From NCBI RefSeq assembly GCF_003611275.1, contig NZ_CP020694.1, positions 62,001 to 126,000 of the forward strand: a stretch of DNA of 64,000 bases, read 5' to 3'. Each line of letters begins with the position of its first letter. The stretch's first letter is position 1. The stretch comes from Sulfitobacter sp. D7 (GTDB taxonomy: Bacteria; Pseudomonadota; Alphaproteobacteria; Rhodobacterales; Rhodobacteraceae). Both the position numbers and the translations under genes were made by a program. Under the pieces are notes generated by a model that did no database searches, was not told where the DNA came from, and was given only the letters and a program-made list of their open reading frames with translations. Shown here piece after piece: positions 46,727 to 56,943 of this stretch.

Positions 46727-47440
46727 ATGCGTCCCTCTGGCCGGAAACTCGATGAAATGCGCGCCGTCTCGATCGAGACAGGTTTCACCAAACACGCCGA
46801 AGGGTCGGCCCTGATCAAGATGGGCGACACCCATGTGCTGTGCACCGCCACGATCGAAGACCGCGTGCCGCCGTTTATCAAAGGCTCCGGTCTGGGTTGG
46901 GTCACCGCCGAATACGGCATGCTGCCCCGCGCTACCAATACACGAATGCGCCGTGAGGCCGCGTCGGGCAAGCAAGGGGGCCGCACGGTCGAGATCCAGC
47001 GCCTGATCGGTCGTGCCCTGCGCGCCGGTGTCGACCGCTCCGCTCTGGGAGAGCGTCAGATCACTGTCGATTGTGACGTGCTTCAGGCCGATGGCGGCAC
47101 CCGCTGCGCGTCGATCACCGGCGGTTGGATTGCCCTGCGGTTGGCCGTGAACAAACTGATGAAAGCGGGCGATGTCGTCTCTGATCCGCTGGTTGATCCG
47201 GTCGCCGCGGTAAGCTGTGGCATCTATGCAGGACAGCCGGTGCTTGACCTCGACTATCCCGAAGACTCTGAGGCCGGCGTTGACGGTAACTTCATCATGA
47301 CCGGGTCCGGCAAGCTGATCGAAGTCCAGATGAGCGCCGAAGGCTCTACCTATACGCGCGACCAGATGAACCAGCTGATGGATCTGGCCGAAAAAGGCGT
47401 CGGCGAACTGGCCGCGATTCAGAAATCGGTCACCGCATGA
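46727..47440 (+). CDS. rph: Ribonuclease PH
   Basis: Phosphate-dependent 3' exoribonuclease that trims tRNA 3' ends. 237 residues. The N-terminal '[19 protein letters not shown]', the '[18 protein letters not shown]' block and the phosphate-binding '[19 protein letters not shown]' with '[18 protein letters not shown]' are all present. The ATG at 46727 follows AAAAAGGA. Divergent from hrcA; its stop overlaps the rdgB start (ATGA). Confidence 0.96.
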   Translation: MRPSGRKLDEMRAVSIETGFTKHAEGSALIKMGDTHVLCTATIEDRVPPFIKGSGLGWVTAEYGMLPRATNTRMRREAASGKQGGRTVEIQRLIGRALRAGVDRSALGERQITVDCDVLQADGGTRCASITGGWIALRLAVNKLMKAGDVVSDPLVDPVAAVSCGIYAGQPVLDLDYPEDSEAGVDGNFIMTGSGKLIEVQMSAEGSTYTRDQMNQLMDLAEKGVGELAAIQKSVTA

Positions 47441-48048
47441 CACGCAAGTTCACCGAAAGCCGGATCCTGATCGCCACCCATAACGCGGGCAAACTGGACG
47501 AAATGCGCCAGCTTTTCGCGCCCCACGGGGTAGAGGTCGTCGGCGCGGCAGAGATGAGCCTGCCCGAGCCCGCGGAGACCGAGACCACATTCGTTGGCAA
47601 CGCCCGGATCAAGGCACATGCGGCGGCTAAGGCCACCGGCATGCCCGCCTTGGCCGACGATTCCGGCATTGAGGTCGAAGCGCTGGCCAACGCCCCCGGT
47701 GTCTATACTGCCGACTGGGCAGAGACCGAGAATGGCCGCGATTTCATCATGGCCATGACCAAAACGCGCGACCTGCTGGAGGAAAAAAACGCCCCCTACC
47801 CGCGCCGCGCCCGCTTTTGCGCGACGCTGGTGCTGGCTTGGCCCGATGGCCACGACGAAGTCTTTGCGGGTAAGGTAAATGGCTCGCTGGTTTGGCCCAT
47901 GCGGGGTGAACAAGGGCATGGCTATGACCCGATGTTCCAACCCGATGGGCATGACATCACATTCGCCGAGATGGACGCGGAACAGAAAAACAGCATCAGC
48001 CACCGCGCCGATGCTTTTGCGAAATTGATTGCGGGCTGTTTTGGCTGA
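47437..48048 (+). CDS. rdgB: XTP/dITP diphosphatase (RdgB/HAM1)
   Basis: Removes non-canonical purine triphosphates (XTP, ITP) from the nucleotide pool. 203 residues. '[18 protein letters not shown]' at about 10-27, '[20 protein letters not shown]' and '[20 protein letters not shown]' with the catalytic Asp pair, and '[12 protein letters not shown]' are the family blocks. It sits in the rph-rdgB-hemW series, with 4-base overlap upstream and overlap with hemW downstream. Confidence 0.96.
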   Translation: MTRKFTESRILIATHNAGKLDEMRQLFAPHGVEVVGAAEMSLPEPAETETTFVGNARIKAHAAAKATGMPALADDSGIEVEALANAPGVYTADWAETENGRDFIMAMTKTRDLLEEKNAPYPRRARFCATLVLAWPDGHDEVFAGKVNGSLVWPMRGEQGHGYDPMFQPDGHDITFAEMDAEQKNSISHRADAFAKLIAGCFG

Positions 48049-49195
48049 AGATTGGCAACAGGGCGGCTTCGGCCTCTATATCCACTGGCCATTTTGCGAG
48101 GCAAAGTGCCCCTATTGTGACTTCAACAGCCATGTCAGCCGCCGGATCGACCAAACCGCCTGGCGTGATGCCTATCTGGCAGAGCTCCAGAGAGCGGCGG
48201 ATGAGACACCGGGCCGCGTCCTCAACGCAGTCTTTTTCGGGGGCGGCACACCCAGCCTGATGGACCCGGATGTCGTGGCCGATATCATTGCCGCGATCCG
48301 GCGGCACTGGCCCACCGCAAATGATCTGGAGATCACGCTCGAAGCCAACCCCGGTTCTGTCGAAGCAGGCCGTTTCGCCGCCTACCGACAAGCCGGCGTT
48401 TCACGTGTCTCTATGGGAATTCAGGCGCTCAACGATTCAGATCTCAAGCGTTTGGGCCGCCTGCACTCTACTAAAGAGGCGTTGACGGCTTTCGACATCG
48501 CCCGCAATACGTTCGAACGGGTCAGTTTCGATCTTATCTATGGCCGTCAGGATCAGACCGCGGCCCAATGGGAAGCCGAGCTAAAGCAGGCTCTATCGCT
48601 TGCGATAGACCATATTTCGCTCTACCAACTGACCATCGAACAAGGCACCGCTTTCGATGACCGCTACGCCCGTGGCAAGCTGCGCGGCCTGCCCGACGAA
48701 GACTTGGGCGCGGATATGTTCACTCTGACACACGACATTTGCAACGATATGGGCATGCCCGCCTATGAGGTCTCAAATCACGCACGCGATGGCGCCCAAT
48801 CGCGTCACAACCTGATCTACTGGCGCTATGGCGATTACATCGGTATCGGCCCCGGCGCGCACGGACGGCTGACGCTTGGCGGACAAAAACTAGCAACCGT
48901 CGCCTACAGCAATCCGCAACGGTGGCTTGATGGGGTCGCAAAAGGCGAAGCGGAGAAACCCCGCGCCGCCATCAGCCGAAGCGAACAGGCGACCGAGTTT
49001 CTCCTTATGGGTCTACGCCTGAAAGAAGGCGTCGATCTGGTTCGCTACGCCGATATCGCCGGGCATGAAATCGACGAAAAGGCGGTCGATCACCTGCAAG
49101 ATATTGGCATGGCAAAGCGCGAAGGAGGCAGATTAACCGTGTCCGATCAAGGCGTTATAGTTCTAAACGCCGTGATCGAAACGCTTTTGCCCTAA
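48041..49195 (+). CDS. hemW: Heme chaperone HemW (radical SAM, CPO-like)
   Basis: Radical SAM protein that delivers heme; long annotated as an oxygen-independent coproporphyrinogen oxidase. 384 residues from a TTG at 48041. The cluster motif C19-x3-C23-x2-C26 is in 'HWPFCEAKCPYCDFNSH'; 'FFGGGTPSLM' and 'GIQALNDSDLKRLGR' follow. The start is uncertain: 48041 matches the usual 'AEDW' N-terminus, while a TTG at 48029 adds four residues. Either way it overlaps the rdgB stop. The stop overlaps that of convergent parB. Confidence 0.92.
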   Translation: MAEDWQQGGFGLYIHWPFCEAKCPYCDFNSHVSRRIDQTAWRDAYLAELQRAADETPGRVLNAVFFGGGTPSLMDPDVVADIIAAIRRHWPTANDLEITLEANPGSVEAGRFAAYRQAGVSRVSMGIQALNDSDLKRLGRLHSTKEALTAFDIARNTFERVSFDLIYGRQDQTAAQWEAELKQALSLAIDHISLYQLTIEQGTAFDDRYARGKLRGLPDEDLGADMFTLTHDICNDMGMPAYEVSNHARDGAQSRHNLIYWRYGDYIGIGPGAHGRLTLGGQKLATVAYSNPQRWLDGVAKGEAEKPRAAISRSEQATEFLLMGLRLKEGVDLVRYADIAGHEIDEKAVDHLQDIGMAKREGGRLTVSDQGVIVLNAVIETLLP

Positions 49196-50091
49196 GACCC
49201 GCCCAGCAGGCGGCAGATCTCGTCCAACTGGTCAAGCGTGGTATAGTGCAACGTCACCTTACCCGCTTCTTGGCCCGGTTTATGGTCCAAACTAACCTTC
49301 ATACCAAGGTTAGCTGACAGGTCGCCTTCAAGCGCCTGAGTATCGGCGTCTTTCTCTGAGCGCTGCGAGAGGCGCTCTTTATTTACCATATTACCGCGCT
49401 CGCCAGCCTGATCTCTCTTGACCAACGCTTCGGTTGCGCGCACGGAAAGGCCACCCTTGATGACCTGCTGGGCCAATTTCATCGGGTCCTTTGCCGGGAT
49501 CAGCGCCCGCGCGTGCCCCGCGCTCAATTCATTCTGACGCACCATTTCCTGCACCGGATCTGGCAGGTTCAACAGACGCAAAAGGTTCGCAATATGGCTC
49601 CGGCTCTTGCCAAGCGCCTCTGCCATCTTCTCCTGCGTGTGCCCGAATTTATCCATCAGCTGACGATAACCCGCCGCTTCCTCGACCGAGTTCAGGTCGG
49701 CCCGCTGGATGTTTTCGATGATCGCAACTTCGAGCACTTCAACATCGGTGAACTCGCGCACAATAACCGGAAGGCTATGTATCTTCGCGATTTGCGAAGC
49801 CCGCCAGCGCCGCTCACCAGCGACGATCTCGAAGTTGCCATTGTCCAGCGCACGCACGATTAGGGGCTGAATGACCCCCTTTTCCTTGATAGATGCGGCG
49901 AGATCGTCCAGATGCTCTTGCTCAAACCGTTTACGCGGCTGATCTGGGTTCGGCTTGATCCGCTCAATCGGAACGAACTGCTCCGCCGCCGCGGCCCCCT
50001 TGGCGGCCACGCTCTCTGTCTCAGCTACATCCGCCATCAGTGCCGAAAGCCCCCGGCCAAGGCCCCGTTTACGCTCTTGTTTATCTGCCAT
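49192..50091 (-). CDS. parB: Chromosome partitioning protein ParB
   Basis: CTP-dependent clamp that loads at parS and spreads along the chromosome. 299 residues. The N-terminal ParA-contact region 'KRGLGRGLSALMAD', the CTP-binding 'VAGERRWRASQIAK' with 'VAIIENIQRADLN', the helix-turn-helix 'EKMAEALGKSRSHIANLLRL' and the C-terminal dimerisation domain are in order. Two perfect parS sites lie 1.4 and 3.3 kb upstream. Separated from parA by 12 bases. Confidence 0.96.
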   Translation of the reverse strand: MADKQERKRGLGRGLSALMADVAETESVAAKGAAAAEQFVPIERIKPNPDQPRKRFEQEHLDDLAASIKEKGVIQPLIVRALDNGNFEIVAGERRWRASQIAKIHSLPVIVREFTDVEVLEVAIIENIQRADLNSVEEAAGYRQLMDKFGHTQEKMAEALGKSRSHIANLLRLLNLPDPVQEMVRQNELSAGHARALIPAKDPMKLAQQVIKGGLSVRATEALVKRDQAGERGNMVNKERLSQRSEKDADTQALEGDLSANLGMKVSLDHKPGQEAGKVTLHYTTLDQLDEICRLLGGS

Positions 50092-50103
50092 ACTGCCACC
50101 TTA

Positions 50104-50901
50104 TTAACCATTGTTTCTCGTTAGCTCTGCCGCCAAATCGCGGTAGGCTTGGGCCCCTTTCGAAGTAGGATCGTAACTCAAAACGGGCATCGCAAAACTT
50201 GGCGCTTCGCTTACCCGAACATTCCGCGGGATGACGGTCTGGAACACGAGATCTCCAAGGTTTGAACGCGCATCACTTTCAACCTGCTGCGACAGGTTAT
50301 TCCGCCTATCATACATCGTAAGAAGCACGCCCTCGATCCTCAGATCTTTATTCCCGCTCTGCCGCACTTCGCGGATCGTAAGCATAAGCTGGGAAAGACC
50401 CTCCAGCGCAAAAAACTCGCTCTGAAGCGGCACGAGAACAGAATGCGCCGCGATCATTGCGTTTACTGTCAGTAGGTTGAGAGATGGCGGGCAGTCGATC
50501 AGAATATAGTCGAACTCAAACTGATCCATTGCCGGTTGCCGCAGCGCATCGTGAAGTAGGAAGCTCCTTTTCTCATTCGAGAAAAGCTCAATATCCGCAG
50601 AACTGAGGTCCACCGTCGCGGGAACGATAAGTAATCCGTCCGTTTCAGTGCGCTGGATGACATCCTGCGGCAAGCTGTCGTCAAGCAAAAGATCATAGGT
50701 CGTGAACTCTCGATCCTCTACTTCGATCCCAAGCCCGGTAGAGGCGTTCCCCTGCGGGTCAAGATCGACAACGAGGATTCGCTTGCCCGCCTCTGCAAGC
50801 GCTGCCGCGAGGTTGATCGTGGTTGTGGTCTTGCCAACGCCGCCCTTTTGGTTCGCAATAGCAACAATTTTCGGTCCAGCCGGACGAGATAGGTCAGACA
50901 C
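50104..50901 (-). CDS. parA: Chromosome partitioning ATPase ParA
   Basis: Deviant Walker ATPase that moves the ParB-parS complex over the nucleoid. 265 residues. 'IANQKGGVGKTTTTINLA' at about 15-32 holds the signature lysine; 'VVDLDPQGNASTGLG' and 'FDYILIDCPPSLNLL' follow. The start overlaps the rsmG end by 8 bases, so rsmG-parA-parB is one unit, as in many alphaproteobacteria. Confidence 0.97.
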   Translation of the reverse strand: MSDLSRPAGPKIVAIANQKGGVGKTTTTINLAAALAEAGKRILVVDLDPQGNASTGLGIEVEDREFTTYDLLLDDSLPQDVIQRTETDGLLIVPATVDLSSADIELFSNEKRSFLLHDALRQPAMDQFEFDYILIDCPPSLNLLTVNAMIAAHSVLVPLQSEFFALEGLSQLMLTIREVRQSGNKDLRIEGVLLTMYDRRNNLSQQVESDARSNLGDLVFQTVIPRNVRVSEAPSFAMPVLSYDPTSKGAQAYRDLAAELTRNNG

Positions 50902-51499
50902 GAGTGATATCCTTAATCTTCAAAATAGCGGCAGTCGGATTGGTTTTGCTCTCTACGGCTTCGAGCGCGTAGGCCCAGACTTGCTTAGCATCACTGTCTT
51001 CACTTCGCCAATTCTGTCCCTTGGGAAAGAGCGCGGTACCGTCAGAATTCAGATGAAGTTCAGTGAAGTCCAGAAGCTGCGTCAAATCAGCAAGAGCCCG
51101 TGCCGACAATATATCGGCTCCAAGGCCATCCAACTGTTCGATTCTCTCGGTTTTGACTAAAGCGGTCAGGCCAAGTTCCCGTATTGCGGTACGGAGAAAC
51201 GCGCATTTTCGTTGATCACTCTCGACCATGGTCACTTGAAAATTCTGCGCTTCTTGATTGAGAATCGCAACCACGATTCCCGGAAACCCTCCGCCGCTGC
51301 CAAGATCAACCCAATGGCCCTCGCCCTCAGCAAGTTCGAAAACCTGTACGGAATCGAGGATATGACGTTGCCAGAGATCATCCAAGCTGTTTTTGGAAAC
51401 CAAATTGATCTTCGGATTCCATTTTCGCACTAGCTCAGCGAAAGCTGCCAGCTTGTCAAATGTTTCACGTGAAACATTCAGGGCGTTCTCTATCGTCAT
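50894..51499 (-). CDS. rsmG: 16S rRNA guanine-527 N7-methyltransferase
   Basis: Methylates G527 in 16S rRNA. 201 residues. The SAM motif '[18 protein letters not shown]' is at about 63-80, preceded by '[19 protein letters not shown]'. Residues 8-15 (NVSRETFD) are encoded by one of the two parS sites. The ATG overlaps the mnmG stop by 4 bases. Loss of this enzyme gives low-level streptomycin resistance in other bacteria; here it looks intact. Confidence 0.95.
   Translation of the reverse strand: MTIENALNVSRETFDKLAAFAELVRKWNPKINLVSKNSLDDLWQRHILDSVQVFELAEGEGHWVDLGSGGGFPGIVVAILNQEAQNFQVTMVESDQRKCAFLRTAIRELGLTALVKTERIEQLDGLGADILSARALADLTQLLDFTELHLNSDGTALFPKGQNWRSEDSDAKQVWAYALEAVESKTNPTAAILKIKDITRV
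51461..51476. other. parS centromere site inside rsmG
   Basis: TGTTTCACGTGAAACA, the exact palindromic ParB-binding consensus, lies in the coding sequence near the start of rsmG. An identical site is at 53351. With parA and parB adjacent this should be a ParB loading site. Confidence 0.93.
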
Positions 51500-53367
51500 G
51501 CAGACCTCTTACCCGTTCCTCTTTTCACCCGCGCGAGTATTAAGGTTAGGGCAGCTGGCGTCATCCCGTCGATACGGGCCGCCTGTGCCATCGTCTCCGG
51601 CCGGGCCGCCGCGATCTTCGACTTCAATTCATTGGAGAGCCCAGCAAGCTCGTCGAACATGAAATCAGGCGGGATCCGAAGGCCCTCGTCCTTTTTGAGA
51701 AGATCGATCTCTTTCTGCTGACGGGAAATATAAGTCGCGTAAAGCGCATCGCGCTCGATCTGGCGTCGTACCTCTTTTGGGGCTATCTCTAAGCTACTAT
51801 CGAGCGACAGAAGATCCTCGAACTTAACGTCAGGAAACGCGAGGACCTGAAAACCATTCCGTTTAGTACCGTCTTGATTGACGGCAATACCACCTGCCAG
51901 GAGTTCCTTCGGGGTCCAATCTTTTGCCTGCAATTGCTCCTTAAAGGCCTCCAAAGAAGCCAGCTTACGCTGAAAGAGCTTACCGCGAGCTTCCGATACG
52001 CAGCCGAGCTCGATTGCCAGGGGCGTCAGGCGCTGGTCAGCGTTGTCTGCGCGTAGGGACAGCCGGAACTCCGCCCGGGACGTAAACATGCGATATGGCT
52101 CACTCACACCTCGGGTCGTCAGGTCATCAATCATGACGCCGATATAGCTCTCAGCACGTCCAAATGCCACAGCGTCCCTACCCTGCGACATCAAAGCAGC
52201 ATTTAGTCCTGCGACGAGACCCTGAGCAGCGGCTTCCTCATAACCCGTGGTGCCATTGATTTGACCCGCCAAATAGAGGCCCGGCACGGTACGCACGTCG
52301 AGGGTCGAAGACAGAGCACGGGGGTCTATGTAATCATACTCAATGGCATAGCCGGGCTGGAGGATTATTGCATTTTCGAGCCCGACCATACTCCGTACGT
52401 AGGCCTCTTGCACGTCTTCCGGCAGGGACGTTGAAATTCCGTTCGGGTATACAGTGTGGTCGTCTACGCCCTCAGGCTCCAAGAAAACCTGATGCGAGTC
52501 TTTATCCGCAAATCGAACCACCTTGTCTTCAATAGATGGGCAGTACCGCGGGCCCACACCATCGATATGCCCTCCGTACATGGCGGACCTATCTAGGTTC
52601 TCGCGAATGATCTGATGAGTTTTCCGGTTGGTGTGCGTTATCCCGCAGGCAACCTGCGGTGCAGATACTTCTCTGGAGAGGAATGAAAATACGACAGGCT
52701 CCTCGTCGCCTGGCTGTTTTTCTAAAATATCCCAGTTAATGGTCCGGCCATCCAAGCGCGGCGGCGTCCCTGTCTTCAACCGTCCCATAGGAAGGCCAAA
52801 GGAACCGATCCGTTCAGCGAGCCGAACGGAGGCTTTGTCGCCCATTCGTCCACCCTGGTGCGATACGTCGCCGATGTGAATGACGCCCCGCAAAAAGGTT
52901 CCAGTGGTCAGCACCACAGAGGTCGCTCGGATAGTAGCGCCGTCGGCCAGTACCACCCCGGCCACCGTGTCGCCATCCATCGCGAAATCCACGACTTCGC
53001 CTTCGACAATATCGAGGTTTTCTTGGCCTTCAATCTCTTTGAGCATCTCGGTACGGTAGATTTTGCGGTCTGCCTGGGCTCGCGGGCCTTGCACCGCGGG
53101 GCCTTTGCGACGGTTCAGCAGACGGAACTGAATGCCAGCTTTATCTGCCACCCGACCCATAACGCCGTCCATCGCATCAATCTCGCGGACGAGGTGACCT
53201 TTACCCAATCCACCAATCGCAGGATTGCACGACATCACACCGATGCCGCTCCGGTCCATCGTCACAAGAGCGGTATGAGCTCCGAGGCGCGCCGAAGCGT
53301 GAGCCGCTTCCGCGCCCGCATGGCCGCCGCCGATCACGATCACATCAAAATGTTTCACGTGAAACAC
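51496..53367 (-). CDS. mnmG: tRNA uridine-34 5-carboxymethylaminomethyl synthesis enzyme MnmG (GidA)
   Basis: FAD enzyme that works with MnmE to modify U34 of tRNAs. 623 residues, normal length. The FAD-binding '[22 protein letters not shown]' is at about 9-30; '[20 protein letters not shown]' and 'EKQPGD...GTPPRL' regions follow. The first residues, MFHVKH, are encoded by the second parS site. It starts 4 bases after the mnmE stop; mnmE and mnmG act as one complex. Confidence 0.96.
   Translation of the reverse strand: MFHVKHFDVIVIGGGHAGAEAAHASARLGAHTALVTMDRSGIGVMSCNPAIGGLGKGHLVREIDAMDGVMGRVADKAGIQFRLLNRRKGPAVQGPRAQADRKIYRTEMLKEIEGQENLDIVEGEVVDFAMDGDTVAGVVLADGATIRATSVVLTTGTFLRGVIHIGDVSHQGGRMGDKASVRLAERIGSFGLPMGRLKTGTPPRLDGRTINWDILEKQPGDEEPVVFSFLSREVSAPQVACGITHTNRKTHQIIRENLDRSAMYGGHIDGVGPRYCPSIEDKVVRFADKDSHQVFLEPEGVDDHTVYPNGISTSLPEDVQEAYVRSMVGLENAIILQPGYAIEYDYIDPRALSSTLDVRTVPGLYLAGQINGTTGYEEAAAQGLVAGLNAALMSQGRDAVAFGRAESYIGVMIDDLTTRGVSEPYRMFTSRAEFRLSLRADNADQRLTPLAIELGCVSEARGKLFQRKLASLEAFKEQLQAKDWTPKELLAGGIAVNQDGTKRNGFQVLAFPDVKFEDLLSLDSSLEIAPKEVRRQIERDALYATYISRQQKEIDLLKKDEGLRIPPDFMFDELAGLSNELKSKIAAARPETMAQAARIDGMTPAALTLILARVKRGTGKRSA
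53351..53366. other. parS centromere site at the start of mnmG
   Basis: TGTTTCACGTGAAACA again, identical to the copy at 51461 and 1.9 kb from it. It covers almost the first six codons of mnmG (start codon at 53367) and lies directly after the mnmE stop. Confidence 0.93.
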
Positions 53368-53371
53368 TCCA

Positions 53372-54658
53372 TCATTTACCTACGCAAAAGCTGGTGAAGA
53401 TTTCATCCAGCAGGTTTTCGACATCTATCCGGCCTACTAAAGCTTCGAGCGCGCGTATAGCGAATCGCAATTCCGCCGCGGCTAAATCATAAAAGTCGGG
53501 TCCTCGCTGGAGGATAACATCTACCTCAGCCAAACACGAGACGGCTTGCTCCAGAGCGACACGATGTCGCTCATGCGTCGCTAGTCCGATGCGGGCGCTC
53601 TTCGTCGAAAGGGTCGTTTGGACCCGGGCAATAAGCTCAGAGATGCCCTGCCCGGTTTTTCCAGATATCCCGCTTTCCCCGATACCTGTGAGATCCGCCT
53701 TTGGTCGGACCACAATATCATCAGGCTCCGGAGCGATCATCAAAGTCTCATCCGGGGCGGCAAGGAAGACCCGCAAGTCGGCGGCTTTCGCGCGTTCGAT
53801 AGCCCGCTCGATTCCGATGGCCTCAATCTTATCATCGCTATCGCGCAGACCCGCCGTATCCAACAGCGTCACTGGCAGACCGCCGAGGTCCATCCTTACC
53901 TCGATAACGTCGCGAGTCGTGCCAGCGATTTCGGATGTAATCGCTGCGTCACGGCCTGCGAGAGCATTTAGCAGGGTCGATTTACCGGCGTTCGGTGCGC
54001 CGATGATGGCAACTTCAAAGCCATTGCGGACGCGCTCTGCAACATAGGTGCCCCGCGCTTCGGCCTGCAACTCTTTCCCGACTTTGGTTAGCAGCGCGTC
54101 GACCTCTGGGGTGACATCAACGGGCACCTCTTCGTCTGCGAAGTCGATCGTCGCTTCAAGCAAGGCCGCAGCCCGGATCAGGTCTTTCCGCCAGTCTTCG
54201 ACCCGCGCGCCAAGGTGCCCGGAGAGAACGCGGAGAGCTTGCTTTCTTTGTGCCTCGGTTTCGGCTTCGATGAGATCTGCCAGACCTTCGACCTGTGCGA
54301 GGTCCAGCTTTTCATTTTCTAGGGCGCGACGGGTGAATTCACCTGCCTCAGCCATTCGTGTTTCCGGGAATGTCGAGAGCAGTGAGAGCATAGCGCGCAC
54401 GACAGCGATCGAACCGTGAACTTGCAGCTCGACAACATCTTCGCCGGTGAAGGAATTCGGCCCGGGAAAGCTGAGGAGCAAGGCTTGGTCGATGACCTCC
54501 CCCTCGGCGCCCCGAAGATTGCGCAGCACGCTTTCGCGCCCCTCAGGGCGTTGGCCGGTGATCTTCTCTGCGATCGCAAAGGCCTGCGGGCCGGAAATGC
54601 GGATCACCGCAACTCCGGCACGGCCCGGCGCTGACGCTTGGGCGAATATCGTGTCCAT
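53372..54658 (-). CDS. mnmE: tRNA modification GTPase MnmE (TrmE)
   Basis: G protein partner of MnmG in U34 modification. 428 residues, slightly short of the 450 usual. An N-terminal tetrahydrofolate-binding domain ('[20 protein letters not shown]'), helical domain, G domain with P-loop '[12 protein letters not shown]' near 221 and 'AGTTRD', and the C-terminal catalytic 'CVGK' (Cys425; the family form is usually C-I/L/V-G-K). The ATG at 54658 agrees with the family start. Confidence 0.95.
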   Translation of the reverse strand: MDTIFAQASAPGRAGVAVIRISGPQAFAIAEKITGQRPEGRESVLRNLRGAEGEVIDQALLLSFPGPNSFTGEDVVELQVHGSIAVVRAMLSLLSTFPETRMAEAGEFTRRALENEKLDLAQVEGLADLIEAETEAQRKQALRVLSGHLGARVEDWRKDLIRAAALLEATIDFADEEVPVDVTPEVDALLTKVGKELQAEARGTYVAERVRNGFEVAIIGAPNAGKSTLLNALAGRDAAITSEIAGTTRDVIEVRMDLGGLPVTLLDTAGLRDSDDKIEAIGIERAIERAKAADLRVFLAAPDETLMIAPEPDDIVVRPKADLTGIGESGISGKTGQGISELIARVQTTLSTKSARIGLATHERHRVALEQAVSCLAEVDVILQRGPDFYDLAAAELRFAIRALEALVGRIDVENLLDEIFTSFCVGK

Positions 54659-54690
54659 ATTTCACTAACCTATTGTTATTAATCAATAAC

Positions 54691-55962
54691 TCAGGTGTTC
54701 ATGGAGTCGAAGAAGTCAGAATTCGACTTGGTCTGCTTGAGCTTGCCGAGCAGGAACTCGATGGCGTCAGTGGTGCCCATCGGGTTGAGAATGCGGCGCA
54801 GGACAAAGGTCTTTTGCAGGTCCACTTTATCGACCAGCAGATCCTCTTTCCGGGTGCCGGACTTGAGGATGTCGATCGCCGGGAAGACGCGCTTGTCGGC
54901 GATCTTGCGGTCCAGCACGATTTCAGAGTTGCCGGTGCCTTTGAACTCTTCAAAGATCACCTCATCCATGCGGCTGCCGGTGTCGATCAGCGCTGTGGCG
55001 ATGATGGTGAGCGATCCGCCCTCTTCGATGTTCCGCGCAGCGCCGAAGAAACGTTTGGGGCGTTGCAGGGCGTTTGCGTCGACACCACCGGTCAGAACCT
55101 TACCCGAAGATGGCACCACGGTGTTGAACGCGCGGCCCAGACGGGTGATCGAATCGAGCAAGATCACAACGTCGCGCTTGTGTTCAACAAGACGCTTGGC
55201 TTTCTCGATCACCATCTCGGACACGGCCACGTGGCGCGTTGCAGGTTCATCGAAAGTGGAGGATACGACCTCCCCCTTCACCGAACGCTGCATGTCGGTG
55301 ACTTCCTCGGGCCGTTCGTCGATCAGCAAGACGATCAGATAGCACTCTGGGTGGTTTTTTTCGATGCTATTGGCGATGTTCTGCAGCAGCACGGTCTTAC
55401 CGGTGCGCGGCGGGGCGACGATCAGCGAACGCTGGCCCTTGCCGATGGGCGAAACCAGATCGATGATCCGTGCGGAGCGGTCCTTGATGGTGGGGTCATC
55501 GACCTCCATCGTCAGACGCTCGTCAGGGTAGAGCGGCGTCAGGTTCTCAAAAGCAACCTTGTGGCGGGCCTTCTCGGGCGCCTCGAAGTTGATCTTGGTC
55601 ACTTCGGTCAGCGCGAAATAGCGTTCGGTGTCGTCAGGCGCTTTGATCAGCCCTTCAATGGTGTCCCCGGTGCGCAGCGACCATTTGCGGATCATGTCGG
55701 GCGAGACATAGATGTCATCGGGGCCCGGCAGGTAGTTCGCTTCGGGCGAGCGCAGGAAACCGAATCCGTCTTGCAACACTTCCAGCACGCCGTCGCCTGA
55801 GATCTCCCAGCCCTCATCCGCGCGTTCGCGGAGAATTTGGAACATCATCTCGCCTTTACGCATGGTCGAGGCGTTTTCGATCTCCAGCTCTTCGGCCATG
55901 GCGAGCAGGTTTTTCGGCGTCTGCGCCTTGAGATCAGCGAGGTTCAGCGTTTCGGTTGTCAT
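54691..55962 (-). CDS. rho: Transcription termination factor Rho
   Basis: Hexameric RNA helicase that ends transcription. 423 residues. The N-terminal helical and cold-shock-like RNA-binding domain holds '[19 protein letters not shown]'; the ATPase holds the P-loop '[18 protein letters not shown]', Walker B '[17 protein letters not shown]' and the R-loop 'SGTRKEDLL'. It is between mnmE and hemJ on the same strand, with 32 bases to mnmE, the normal order in this group. Confidence 0.97.
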   Translation of the reverse strand: MTTETLNLADLKAQTPKNLLAMAEELEIENASTMRKGEMMFQILRERADEGWEISGDGVLEVLQDGFGFLRSPEANYLPGPDDIYVSPDMIRKWSLRTGDTIEGLIKAPDDTERYFALTEVTKINFEAPEKARHKVAFENLTPLYPDERLTMEVDDPTIKDRSARIIDLVSPIGKGQRSLIVAPPRTGKTVLLQNIANSIEKNHPECYLIVLLIDERPEEVTDMQRSVKGEVVSSTFDEPATRHVAVSEMVIEKAKRLVEHKRDVVILLDSITRLGRAFNTVVPSSGKVLTGGVDANALQRPKRFFGAARNIEEGGSLTIIATALIDTGSRMDEVIFEEFKGTGNSEIVLDRKIADKRVFPAIDILKSGTRKEDLLVDKVDLQKTFVLRRILNPMGTTDAIEFLLGKLKQTKSNSDFFDSMNT

Positions 55963-56086
55963 GGAGCATCCTGTTCAGCCGCAGCAGAATGCGGGCTGGT
56001 CGATCATTTGAATGTGGCAAGCAGAAACCGCCCCGGACGGGACAGTGGCGCAGATATAGGCAACGGGGCTGCTTGAGTCAATTGCT

Positions 56087-56536
56087 TCAGAATTTCACAA
56101 CGACCGAGAAGACGATCACGATCATCAAAAGCGTCGGCACCTCGTTCAAAAGGCGGAACTGACGGCCTGTCACTGTGCTGTCGCCGCTTTCGACGGATTT
56201 GACCTGTTTTTTTAGCCAAACGTGGAAAATCGTCATGGCGACGACGCTAGCACCCTTGGTCCAAGGCCAGATCATCGTCCAATCCACGATTCCGGGCGTC
56301 AGAACGAGGGCGAGGCCGAAACCCCATGTCGCCATCATCGCGGGGCGCATGATGAACTGAGCGAGCTTAAATTCCATCATCGAGAAGGTCTCATGCATCC
56401 GACCTGCCGAGCCTGCCTGTTCGACATGATGCACGAAGAGCCGCGGCAGATAGAACAGCGCGGCCATCCAACTGATGACGGACACGATATGGAGCGCTTT
56501 GATCCACGGATAAGCGAGGCTGAGAAGATCGAACAT
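56087..56536 (-). CDS. hemJ: Protoporphyrinogen oxidase HemJ
   Basis: 149-residue membrane protein with four hydrophobic helices. 'WIKALHIVSVISWMAALFYLPRLFVHH' carries the conserved His (about 16) and the HxxxV pattern; 'FKLAQFIMRPAM' and 'FHVWLKKQ' follow. It oxidises protoporphyrinogen IX before ferrochelatase (hemH at 21.1 kb). Its start at 56536 borders the putative origin, so its promoter must lie in the AT-rich tract. Confidence 0.9.
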   Translation of the reverse strand: MFDLLSLAYPWIKALHIVSVISWMAALFYLPRLFVHHVEQAGSAGRMHETFSMMEFKLAQFIMRPAMMATWGFGLALVLTPGIVDWTMIWPWTKGASVVAMTIFHVWLKKQVKSVESGDSTVTGRQFRLLNEVPTLLMIVIVFSVVVKF

Positions 56537-56677
56537 GGGGACGGCTCCGGTGTGCGTGCTTCTTTCTTAATAAATAAGAAAAGAGAAAAGATGTAGTTGA
56601 TTGTAGGGAACCGGATTCCTGTGGATTAATGATTTATACCGCCGCTTATCAACAGGTGAATAAACTTCACGGCCACC

Positions 56678-56686
56678 TGTGGATAA
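56678..56686 (-). promoter_or_regulatory. DnaA box, perfect match
   Basis: TGTGGATAA, the exact complement of the consensus TTATCCACA, in the middle of the putative origin. Near matches TGTGGATTA (56620-56628, minus) and TTATCAACA (56646-56654, plus) sit 24-58 bases to its left. Confidence 0.75.
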
Positions 56687-56934
56687 ACCCGCCCCGATTC
56701 GCGAATGTTGAACTTTCTCAGGATCTTGCCAGCGTATTTTCCGGGGGACAAAATGTATCAAAGCGGGGATAACCGGTGAAGTGCCGTGGTTATACGCACA
56801 AGCGGCTTATCCCTATCCATCGGGGTGGGAATCGGCGACAAAAACCGCGACTCGGGGCGAGATCTGCGGGCTTGTGCTGTCAACTTTTATCTCGCAGAAC
56901 AAATCCTCAAGATTTGCGCCAGATCATCACAGGG

Positions 56935-56943
56935 TTATCCACA
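56935..56943 (+). promoter_or_regulatory. DnaA box, perfect match, touching the maf start codon
   Basis: TTATCCACA whose last base is the A of the maf ATG (56943-56945). DnaA bound here would cover the ribosome-binding and start region of the maf gene, or its promoter end. Confidence 0.75.

Larger units (their letters stand above)
56537..56943. other. Putative chromosomal replication origin (oriC)
   Basis: A 406-base gene-free gap between divergent hemJ and maf. It has two perfect DnaA boxes (TGTGGATAA at 56678-56686, TTATCCACA at 56935-56943), two boxes with one mismatch (56620-56628, 56646-56654), and two-mismatch forms at 56764-56772, 56790-56798 and 56807-56815. An AT-rich tract at 56561-56604, including TTCTTAATAAATAAGAAAAG, could be the unwinding element. 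The setting (rho, mnmE, mnmG, parAB to one side; maf, aroE, coaE, dnaQ to the other) is the known origin region of alphaproteobacteria such as Caulobacter. I found no ORF in it. Confidence 0.75.
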
